From: Nageia nagi
Lineage: Eukaryota; Pinophyta
DNA: 64,000 nucleotides
NCBI GenBank assembly: GCA_050084985.1
Contig: JBITNC010000001.1
Coordinates: 116,312,001-116,376,000 of the forward strand
Direction of reading: 5' to 3'
In this document: one piece after another, positions 11,501 through 23,500 of the stretch
Numbering within the stretch: the first letter of the stretch is position 1
How the letters are laid out: the number at the start of each line of letters is the position of its first letter
Translations under genes and position numbers: made by a program
Notes under the pieces: generated by a model
The model's database searches: none
Told to the model about the DNA's origin: nothing
The model's input: the letters and a program-made list of their open reading frames with translations, nothing else

Positions 11501-14500
11501 ACGCCCCCACACCCAAGTTGACCATATTAGGGAGGTTTGGGGCCATTTAATAATTAATTATTCTCCATCTCCTAATCGGCTGCCTTTTAGGGGCATAATG
11601 ACAAGATTAGAATGCTATAAAGGCAAGGCATTTGGTCATTTGAAGACATCATCTTGTGCACTCGATCTTGGATCATTCGGAACTTAGGGATGCTTCTCTT
11701 CTCTACCTTGTAGGGCTTAGGTCTACTCCCTAGCCTAGAAGTGATTCATCTCCACTTCTACACCTCTTGGAGAGCTTGCGCTTATCTATCTTGTCATCTG
11801 GGAGCTTGCACCAGCCATTAGGAACCATCTTGAGACTTGCGCCAAGATTGGGAGCTGCCTTGGGACTTGCCCCAACCTTGAGGAGTCTAGTTTGAGCATT
11901 TTGGAGTCTTGGGCTTTTCCCTAGAACTTGTTACAGCCCTATACTTATTCTTGGTTGATTATTGATGATACTGGCTCTCATATTTCGTCTCGAATATGAA
12001 TGAGTGTTCTTACATATTTCTGCTATGTTGTTATCTTCTTTGTGCATGGGAATGTATGCGAATTGAGTACTTTTGGAGCTATATTTGTGTTATGTAACAG
12101 ATCTGATTTGTGCCCTAGTTTTGGTCATATTCGCATGTTATAAGAGCTTTATATCAGATTTTGCTATTGCTATTATATTCCAGTTTTGAGCGCATGTTTG
12201 GATGGTTGATGAGCATGTTTATTGATGCCCTAATTTGTGAATGAATGAGGAATTTAATGCTAAGTTGGATAAACCCTAGAAAGGTACATTACTGACTCCA
12301 CTAAGACTCCAAAAACTAACTTTTATGCTCAACGAGGCATCTTTGATCCTTTTCACAAAATTCCAAGCCCAAATATGCCTTATTTTGAATTGCCTACAAT
12401 CTCATGCTATCAAACCTTGAATTTATCATGAAATCACATCTCATATCTTTATTAAGTGCATCTCTTCATCCCTTGACCATTTTTAAAAACTGTGCTCACT
12501 ACTTAGAAATGCCATTATCTAGAGTTAGGAATCCTAAGAGCTTCAAAATTGATAGTCTAGCACACTAAATTGTCTCACAGTGTCTCATGAATAGCCTTTG
12601 CACACTATCTTTAGTAGTATCATCTTTTTCAGAACATTCACAATCAATCCTTTGTTATCCAGGTTGATTCCCTTCACTGTTTGATCCAAATCAGGTCTCC
12701 AAATTTGCAAAAATAGGGTCCCTAAAATCTTGTATTTTGGGGTGTGTTGTCTGGGCACAACACCTAGGAAGGAACATTGGTTTGGTCGGTCTAGGCATTG
12801 GTGGTGGATGAACAATTGTACTCTTAGCCAAACTTTCTCCTCTTCCTAGATCTAGTGTTGGCCCACAGAAAATTGGTTGAGTAGGCTCTTCCCTAGCCGA
12901 ACTCTCTCCCAGAGCTGGCTGAATGATTCCTTGATCTAGTTTAGAAAGCAACTGCATTATCATGTTGAGAATAGCATCAAATTTTCTTTCAACCCTATTG
13001 TTATGGTTGTTAGCCTCATCTCTCTCTTCAATGATTTCCACATGTTCGTTTGCTATCTTTTCAAATGTCTTTTTTGGATGGATCTCAAGGTTGGGATTTG
13101 TCTTATTTTTCCTTGGATAATTCTGATGAGTATTTGACTACATCAATCTATCTTCATAGGTTGGAAGGAAACCAACTCTGATACTATTGAAACATCCCAA
13201 ATTAAGAAAATACATAATTATCATAAAATTCCTCAAATCCACACAATAGAAAATAAAACAAATTGCAGTTTTTCCCAGAAAGATTATTGCAATCCGGATT
13301 TACAGATTTAATAAACAAATTGTAGATCTACCCAAAAAGATTATTGTAGTCTGGATTTACAGATTTAATAAACAAATTGTAGATATGCTCGAAAAGATTG
13401 TTGCACTCCAAAATAGTGGCCTAGAGGGCTAGATGTTTGGCTTAGAAGACCATATCTACGATGAACAAAGCTCAAAACACACCACAAACACCTCATACTG
13501 CTGGATGTCATATTGTTAGGGCCTCAAACCCTCTGATTTGAACTCTAAAATGCACCACAACACTCCCACAGGCTAGACGAACTGCTCTAGGACCTCAAGA
13601 TGTTGGATTTGAACCCCAAAATGCAAACAAACCAAAAGACTTGAGGGTTTTTGTACTCAAGCCCTAGATCTAAGAGGGGTTTTTTCCTCTAGACCACTCT
13701 CTTGCGGGTTTTCGTCCACAATAGGCTTGAAATTTACCTTTCAGCCAAGTCTCAGGAAAAGATAGTTGATGATAGACAAAGATACCTCCAAATTATGTGC
13801 AACTCTCCTTTATAGCTGGGCGTCCCACTTTGGGCTCACAAATAGATTTTGGAATCACAAATATCTAGTCTAGAGATCTCAACTAATGACATCATGGCTA
13901 GGAACAATAAATAATGACTCCTTATTACATAAATCACATCTAGATACAATAAATCATACCTACTTATCCCTAGAAGGATTCCCCACTCCAAGTGGCCAAA
14001 TATGAACGTTACAATGCATTGAGTAGGATGCTTCTTCTATTCATGGTTGGACGACCTTCCACAATTATTCTAACTCTTCCTTGGACCCACAAATTACTAA
14101 AGATGCCTTATCATTATTTTAGAACACACCTAAAATGCCAAATCACACTTAACTACTTTACAAGGGGGACACCCACTCCATGTTGACTAAGTCAAAAATG
14201 CGAGTATCATACGTGAATGGGATGAACAAATTGGGGACATTACAGCAAAATCTAGTCTCTAAAAAAATATCAAAAAAGGATATAACTCAAGACATTCTAT
14301 TTTCTACAAAATTCCTAGAGATTTTGAGTTGGACATGTGTTTATATTAGAAGGAAAATCTCTCTCTCTCTTGCCTCCCCTCTCCACACACACACATCAAA
14401 AAAAGATACTTAAGGAAGCTGCCTATGTATGTTAAAACATCACAAAGGAAGGGGCAAAAAATATTACAATCACTTTTCAAACATGATCCAAAAGGATCCC

Positions 14501-17500
14501 TTTATATGTAGGACAATGGTAAAGCTTAGAGTTAATAGGGGTTATAATGGAAAGTGTGACCAATATGGTGCCATTGAAGATCATTAGAGGCCATATAGAG
14601 CACATGGAGAAGCCAAATTATGTCTAGATGTATTCTACGACACAATGAAAAATGTCTTACGATTTCATGATATTCAAATCTATAATGGAATAAGATGGAG
14701 CACCAAAAAGGGTCGAGAGCTATAATGTAGTGTGAGAGCCATTTTAGTGACTTGTAGACATTAAAAAAGGAGAACAATGTATTAAAACATGCACATTTGT
14801 TATGTCTATGTAATGAAAATAAAGAAATACCTAAATGAAATATAGAGGTTTAGCAATTAGAAATTTGCAAATTAACAAGAGAATGCACAAAAAATTTATT
14901 TGGATGATGGGGAACTAGAAACTTACTAGTAGATAGCTTGTGTTCATAAAGGGGTAACCCTAGCTACAACTATATTTGGACAATTTTTGAAATAATTCTA
15001 AAAATGATAATCTTGAAGATGATTATGAGATGATGATCATGAAAATGATAATTCTAAATATGATTCTATAATTTGTATTGGGGATAATGCAACAACTGAT
15101 ATGTAGACATTTTGGGACAACATTGTTCAATAGTGGGGGTTGTCAAGGCTTTGGACGAGAGCGTTCATGTTCTAGGCCTGTGATGCTAGAGTGATGGGCA
15201 TTCCAAGTGCGTCTGCCAAAGTGTTGGCATTTCGGGGCTCAAGTGCCAAAGCGTTGGACTTTATGGCCTAAATGTTTCTTTCTGCCCTCACTTTGGTCTT
15301 TCATCCACTTGGATGATTCTATTGATAATATCATGATGATACAAGATGATCTTGCATTATTGCGTTCTTCTTGTGATAAGTCGTAATGATAATTGCTTAT
15401 GATATTTCTTTATTTTAAGTGAGCACTTGGAAGTGCTTTATAAAGATTCACAAATTTGATTTTGAATTTCACCTAGGTGGATCCATTTAGAACAATGTGC
15501 ATAGATGATAATGCTAAATTAGAGAAATTTGCTTTAGTTAACTTTGATGTACCCAAAGTGGGTCTAATTTGATATTTTGTTTTAATAAAAAAAAACACTT
15601 ACATGAGATCATTTTAAATAACTAAATTGCAAATTTAAGTGTCTACAGTTTGCCCCTTTTGAGGAATTTGTTTAAGGAGAGAACTCCAAACCACATGCCC
15701 AAAATTTTTTTTAAAAAAAAATTATATTTAAAATTTTGATTATGTCTCATTCTCTATCCCTTATTTTGCAAACACATGTTATGCAAAATTAAAAAAAACA
15801 ACTAATAAACAAAATGAAATGATCGAACTTGGTGTGATTTGGATGGATACCTATCCTTGCCCTGAAGGCTTAGAAGGATAGGCAAGAGCTTGATATTGAT
15901 AGCCTTTTTTTTTCTATGGGATACTTGTGAAATTTTGTGCATGTCTAGAGTCTAGTGTTTAGTCTACAGAGAGGATAGGAACTCAATCTGCTGGGTGAGA
16001 GTCAACAAGACAATCTTGGTTGGTTGTGTAAGCCAGTCAAAATGAGCATGCCCTATATTCTTGAGGTCTCAAGGATGCCCATATCCTGCAAACTGAAATC
16101 CCAATAGATGAGCTATAGTAAGTTGTGCAGTCGCATCACTCAACTGGAATTTATGGGGAATAGGTTTAAGTTTTAATTAACTAATAATGCTTCTTCAACA
16201 GTAGTTAAAATAGAAGGATAGCCATATAACAAAACTGAATTGAGAAAGTTGAACAATCTCAAACACTTCCTGTAGCTAGTGTATCAAACCAACAATTACA
16301 ATGACTCCATGTGGTTTTAGACGTGTAAGAGAAGCAATTAGAAATCATTGCATAGCAACAACAGCATAAACAAGAATCTATTCAAAAGCAAGTTGAGAAC
16401 ACAATTCATGGGTACAGGTGGTCAATCATAAGAAGACTCCTCCTGTTGTCAATATGGCAATAGAAGCTAAATTCGAAGAAGAGAACTTATGCCACAACAA
16501 AGAACTCAATCTTTTGTGGCCTCCCTAGAACCACCACTCCACTGCAAGTTGGTCACACTTTTTTCATGTTGTCTTGGATCTGAAAAGCTTATTATTGGAA
16601 AAAGTTTGGACCACTCTAATGACAATTTTGTTCTCTGATTTCTAGCTTTAGAGGAGCGTTTACAGACTTTGAAAGCCAAAAAGAAACTATTTTTCCTTCT
16701 AGAAAAAAATTACATAGATGAAGATCTCATGAGACTTCAAATGGACAAGCATATTTCACTAGGGAGTAGATACATCTTTCTCAAAACTTTCTCTATCAGT
16801 GTAACTCAGGAATATGTAAATATTTAAATTTACACCAATGTTTCACTATACTTGTTCATGAATGAGAATATATATATTTCGCTATGAAATAAGTAGTATA
16901 ATATATTGATGTGTCCATGTCAATCTTCTAGCACATGATATGGTTCTTATAATAATTTGGAAATCACTTCGTAAGTTTTGCATCAATTAATGCACTTTGA
17001 TGTTAAAAAACACAAGCTGAAGCTACATCCTCACATAATGTTAAAAAAATCTAAAATGATCAAAGTTCGATTAAATAGTAGTTTTCATTTAGTATGTGGT
17101 ACATGGATGGATTAGGACTCACATCCCTTAGCTCATATCTACCTACTCCTCTTGTATGCCGACATTGTTACCCATCAATTAGTCTCTTTTCTACAGTATG
17201 ACAAAATTGATAATGATTTTCTCAATAATTATTTCAGTAGTAATTTGTCCAACTTGAGAGACAACAAATTAGTAGTAATGTTGTTCTTGATTTGTACATA
17301 GCTTCTTATGGATTTTGAATTGCATTATCAACAGATTTTAGGAATGGAATGCTTGATGCACTGAAGACATTTGAGGGCTCGAGGACCCAAGGCTTATTTA
17401 TCAATTCATGCTATACTCATTGTCAATCTGAAATACAAGAGACATGGTTTTCACCAAACTCTCCAAGATTACATAACAAGGTACTGATTACATTTTTTAT

Positions 17501-20500
17501 ATACACATCTATAATATTGGAGTTTTTTCTTCATATTCTTGAAGCTTGAGTCTGCCATCTCTTCTATGTTCATATATCTTATTGAAGTACTTACTAAAAA
17601 TAACGATATTTTTGATACATTTACATTCTTTATAAAGATAAACTCAGACTTCAGTACAGATGAAATAACATTCTTCAAAGGACATGCTATATGTTGGCTA
17701 AATCTCCTATGAAGATCCTTTTTTGTGGGCACCATTAGACAGTCATAGTCCTTGATGTAGCAAATGCATATATGGTCACATCCTTTTCTTGGGTTCCTGA
17801 AAGCCCATTTCCAAATGGGTAATCAATCTAAGATCTCTTAGACAACACAATTGATTCCTTAGTAATTAGAATTTCTGTTATTGTGGCACAAGGTGAAATT
17901 TACATTTTCAAATGACATTTTCTTCTAATAAAAATGACAAAATGCAGAGTTGCATGTTCTCTACTATACATGTAACATCAAACATGATTTTCACCAAGCT
18001 CTTAAAGATTACATAACAAGGGCCGAAAAGCATTTTGTATATAGGAACATCTATTATGTTTTTCATTCATGAAAATCGTTTCTATCATTATTACTATGTA
18101 CATCTTTTTTGCATGTGTATATCTTATAGAAGAATTAAAAAATAATAATAACAATTATTTTGATGCATTTATCTTTTTAAAAGTTTAACTTGGTACAAAT
18201 GAGAATATTCATCTTTTAATTGGCATCATTTAACAGTAATCATACACGATTTAGGAAATAGATATAGTGATAGGTCAAATCCACCATTTGTCTCTTATTT
18301 GGTTCACTGAAGCTCATTGGTAAGTGGGCAATATATAGGATATCTATAGATCTAAAAATAATGAACAATGCATTAAAACATGGTATATTTATTATGTCTA
18401 AGGAATGGAAATAGATTAGTGGCCATGTGTAGCATAGAACCTACCAGTAAAGATTATGCAAACTTACAAGACGAGATACAAAGAAGATTTATTGGGAGGA
18501 TGGAGGATTGCAAGCTTGTTGGTTGACAATTTGTGATCATGGAGGGTGAACCTTGGCTACAACAAGATGATGTGTCTAGATAATTATAGAGATGTTTTAA
18601 TTCTAGAGTGACAATTTTGAAGATGATTATAAAATGATAATATTGAATACGATTCTACTTGGAAACAATTGCATGTCATGGAGTTTATGTTTCAATGTTA
18701 TATAAGTGGAAAAGGGTTGCATCAAAGTGGATGATCGTACGAGAGGAGATGAAGTGCAAGGGGAGGAGGGGGTAGATGACCCAAGAGAGAGAGGGTTAAG
18801 TGGGGTGGTCATTCGGGGGGAGAATAGTGACATGAAAGGATTGAAAATGGGGGATGAGCGAAGGACCAGAGAGGATTTAGTTGATGACATTGGAGCTGCC
18901 AACATGGGGGAAGAAAGTGTGATGTTAGGACTAAGGAAACGAAAAACTACCATTTGAATGCTATAGTCATGGGTCTTGCCAATCTTGAGAAGAAATCTCC
19001 CATATGTCAAGGAGGCATGGTGTTTGCAGATGCCCTTTGGAGCCCATAAACGCGATCAAGAGCTTGAAGGTGAAGAGGATCAGCCCTGCCATCAAAATAC
19101 TGTGTAGTATCCCCTAAATTTCAACGTTTCACTCACTTCATTGCTGGGAAGTGGGATGCTCCTCTTTATGGTGAATTGTTATTTTTAGGAGTGTTTTATT
19201 ACTTTAGCATAAAATGGATATTTTGGACATATTTTTAATATTTTTTGCATTGTCACATGCCAATTAAGATTCAGTTTTGGTGTTGTCACACAGCAATTAA
19301 AAATAATTAATTAAATAGTGGCCCTTTAATTATGTAAGCTCCACTTGGATGCTTTAAATAAATTATTGAGGATTCCAATTTGGGACGACGGTATACTAAA
19401 TGTATTTTTATTTCTTTTAGTGGGCCAATGATATTTGTAAAGATGCCAATGAGTGTGTGATGTCCCCCTTGAATATGTAATGGGACCCGTTGGGTCATCT
19501 AGTACTATATTTACTTAGTATGTTTTCATGTACCTCATTGTAACTCAAGACAGGAATAATAATGGGTCCTGTGGACCTCACTGTGAGTCCCAAGTGGGAC
19601 GTCTCCCTCTTGAGTAGTAGAATAGGTTTGTGTGATGTGTGGAGATGCCGGATTGTGGGAATCCCAAGATATATTGATACATTTATGGATTGTACGGATA
19701 CTAGCATGCTTGCGCAACATTGGGGAAGGCCCCACATCCCCAAATTGGCACTTGAGCACTCCAGGATCCCCATGTCAACCTAATGGGCCATTATGATCCC
19801 CACGTCAGCTTGATGGGCCTTTATGACCCACACATTGCCACATTGGGCCATTATGACATTGGATTAGATGGGCCTGGGATGATTATGAGGTGAGATTAGG
19901 ACATGATGTAAAGTATAAATAGACATGAGGGCCTCGTTGATAATTACCATTTGATTATTATACACTTTATACTAGACCTTCGGGTAGCAAGTCTTAGCGG
20001 TGCTAAGCAACTCTTCGTAGGCGGAGCGTCTAGAGGGTAGGCAGGCGTTGGGATCCTAACTATCTACGGCTTTGGTGGAGCACCTAGGCCATCCGGTGGC
20101 ATTCCAAGGATACACTTCGATGGATATCCAGGGTTCGAGGAGGGCTCCTTTATTGGAGAGGATTCAGAGTTTGAGGGAGTGCGTCTATCCCATGGTTCGG
20201 CAGCATATCAATGAGAGTTTCACATTGTTGTGCCCTAGTTGGCTCCTTGGAGGCCAACATCCAGCTTTGAGAGCTAGGGTTTGTATTGCTATTCATCTCA
20301 TATCATAATACAGGTCATTGGGCATTGGATCTCAGTGTTGTATTGTTCATATTGTGTATGTGGCATCATTGAGCATCATTATTCCATAATTGTGCATGCG
20401 TTTATATTTGTAGCATTTGTTTATGTTGGTTTCTCGTCTTGTGGCCATCGTGGATGTTGTAGAGTTGTATTTCCATCATTATAAGCATTCGTTGGGTGTT

Positions 20501-23500
20501 TGGTGTGATTGGAAGCCTTGGAGGGTTGACGTCATGCTTGTGGTGTTTTTTGGTTCCTTAGAGGCCCATCATTGGTGTTGTGGAAGTGTTGTTGAGGGTG
20601 TTGGAAACCCTAGTTTGTGCATTCGGTTATTGAGTTTACTAATATTTGATTTGAGGTTCATTTTGGATCCTCACAAGTGGTATCAGAGTCTGGATCTTGC
20701 CAGGTTGTGCATAAGACCTAGGATTCACCGTTACTACACCAGATTTAGCAAGAAGGAGATAGCGTCCTCTAGGAAGAGCGGTAGATCTGAGGAGGTGTCG
20801 GATCGGGCCGTCTAGAATAAGGAGAGCGGTGGGAAAATGATTCCGCAGAAGATAAGTTGTCTGACGATGAGGGAGTTGCGCAGGAGATGCAAGGAGAGAG
20901 ATAGATATTGGATCATAAAAGAAGCCCCACTTCGAAACAGGAATCCATTCCCGAACGGAAATTCAATGAGTTGATTTCGGCTATCCACAACATGTCTAGG
21001 GTTATGAACACCATGAACCAAAAGATGTCCAGTTTTTTGGGAGATCTTGAAGAGCTTGAGGAGACAAAGAGATGTAATGGCAGAGAAGAGCCAAGGGCAC
21101 ATTGCTATGATTGGGAAGACCTAGTGGACCCACGATCGGCCAGAGGAGGAAGACACCATGCACATGGAGCTAGGGATGAGAGAGAGGGCGCACGTCAAGT
21201 TAGGGATGAGAGAGATGGTTCACGTCAGGCTAGGGAGAGCTATGAGACCCTACGTCAGGCTAGGGGAGGCCAAGTGACCCCACGGCCAGCTGGAAATGAC
21301 AGCGATGAGTCTTCTGAGAAAGATTGGATAGATTATGAGCATAGCCTTAGGAGGACGAGGAGCATGAGGGATAGGGAGTCCACTCATCATGGATCGATGG
21401 GCCAGCCAGATTCCAGAGATCCCATTCACATTGTGTGCCCCAGCATGCGAACCCTCTCCTAGGGAGGTACCTGGAGGAGGATATTGGGAAATTGGAGGAG
21501 CAACCAGTGATTCCGAGACCATCCAGACCTATGTTTGCATAGAAGGTTGGGGAGGCCTCGAAGGGCAAAGTACCTAGTTCGTTGGAGTTGAATAAGATCT
21601 TCAGAGAATACACCATGTTGGAACCAGCTCTGAGGAGAGACGTCAACTTCAATGACTACTTGGAGCTATTGGGGTTGAAGGGTGGCAACACGCATGGCCA
21701 ACGACATTCAGGAGGCCAATGGGAGGATAAGAGGGATTTGCAGCACAAGCTCAACAAGATGCAAGTTCCTATGGTTTATGGGAAGAAGATGATGGCTAGG
21801 GCATGGTTGCATCAATTGCAGACATACTTTACCTTAAACCCTAGCATGATGGAGAGGATGCAATTAACTTTGCATCATTGCATTTGGAGGGTGGTGCCCT
21901 AAAGTGGTGGCAGCACGGGGTGATTAGCCAAGGGTACTCACTTATTACCTCATTCAATGAGTTCACTAGGAGCATAGTGAAGAGATTCGATCGAAAGAAG
22001 GAGAATGACTACTGAGATTTGACAGCTTTGAGGCAGACAGAGAATGTGGACAAGTTCGTGACAAAGTTTCAGAGGTTGGCCATTATGATCCACTACATTC
22101 CGGAGGAGAGATTGGCTTTTCTCTTCATTGACGGTTTGGTAGAACCTTTGAGAGGAATGGTCAAGGTGTCCTTTCCAAGGTGCCTTCATGATGCGATCCG
22201 AGCAGCCTACAATTTAGAGCCTATCGTGAAATCCTTAGGGGAGGGTCGGTTGCCAAGTGGCCAACGAACCAGAAGCCGTTTGTTGAGGGGCCTAGCAAGG
22301 CCAAGATGCCTCCTTCGTCCAAGACGAATTAGTTGGATGCAGCTACATGAAGGAAGCTACAAGATGAGGGCAAGTGCTTCTACTTCAAGAAGACTTGGGA
22401 GCCTGGGAACCGTTGTTTGGGGAAGGGACAAGTGCACTTCATCGAGGTGTTGACAGATGGAGATTCAGGGGATTCGGATTTGGAGTTGGGAGCAGGTATG
22501 GAGGATTCTGGATCACTGCGAGTTGAGGGCACATTATGGAGCATGATCGCTTCACTCCATGGGGTGAAGAAGTTCCTGACATTGAAGATTGTGGGGCAAG
22601 CATGTGGATAGGATGTGATGGTGATGATTGACCTTGGAGCATCCCACAACTTCATTAATATTAGCTTTGCTGAGAGGAAGAACCTGAAGACCAAGGGGTT
22701 TGAAGGGTTCCGAGTTTCCAATGCCAATGGGAAACTCATGTTGGTGGATCACATCGTGGAACGATTTGGGGTGAGCTTGCAAAGCTATGTGGTAAGAGAG
22801 GACTTCCACCTCTACCCATTGAAGGGGCATCCTCATATCATCCTTGGAGTGCAGTGGCTGTTCGATTTGGGTGATATTCATACCAACTATTAGAACGCAC
22901 AATGAGTTTCAAAGTAGATGGTAAGATGCATACACTACAGGGCATATGGGATGATAGTCCACAAGCAGACAATAGTCGCGTAGAGGTGATCGAGTGGTGT
23001 AGGATGAAGGAGGAGATTGCAGGAAAGGCTACGTCATTGACTGAGCCAGGAAGGCTCACATTGGACCCACTGGAGATTTGGCAGCTCACGTTGGGTATGC
23101 AAATGCCTAGACCACCCACATTGGACTTCTATAGAGCTTGGCATGCCACGTGGGGCATACAGGAGGATGGCTTGGCCACGTTGGGTGTTCAAGAGGGTTG
23201 GAACCCCACGTCGGGCACTGAGGAGATTGTTATCACCACGTTGGGCATACAGGAGGTTTGGAGCCCCATGTTGAAGCTTGATGAGGCCAAGATGATTGAT
23301 GAGAGTCTTGGAGTTGCTGAGGAGAGATTGCTTCTTGAAGAGGGCTTAGGCCCTACCTATTTTACACTTACGATTATCTTTTCCAGGTTTTTGCAGGTAT
23401 AATTCAGCATAGGAGTGCATGCACTTCCATGGTTGCAGAGCTTCCTCTTGGAGCATGTATTAAGGAGTAACAATTACAACAAACCAGAGTGTTTGCAACT

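Larger units (their letters stand above)
9388..12293 (+). mobile_element. Gag-protease type gypsy element, 5'-truncated, plus strand
   Basis: Begins abruptly in the protease (9388), then has about 1.5 kb of spacer without RT, RNase H or integrase. A polypurine tract (GAGGAGGGTGGACTTA, 11289-11304) and a 3' LTR (11305-12293) follow. The arrangement and the junction before the 3' LTR match the element at 19456-24734, so this is a second member of the same pol-less type. It is nested in the minus-strand element 9027-14244. Confidence 0.75.
9027..14244 (-). mobile_element. Ty3/gypsy-type LTR element, minus strand, internally invaded
   Basis: Outer boundaries are TGAATTATCCCAAATTAAG at 9027 and GGGGACATTACA at 14244, flanked by GCAGA (9022-9026) and GCAAA (14245-14249), a target-site duplication with one transition. 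The right copy is a full 5' LTR (13188-14244); the left copy keeps only the first 361 bp of the 3' LTR (9027-9387). Between them lie gag-like sequence on the minus strand (about 12300-13150) and a separate plus-strand element (9388-12293). It sits in the first giant intron of the pectin acetylesterase gene. Confidence 0.75.

Noticed and set aside
18706-18957. 83-codon charged open frame as a host gene
   Set aside because: No family, no splice or promoter context, and an overlapping open frame on the opposite strand caused by biased composition.
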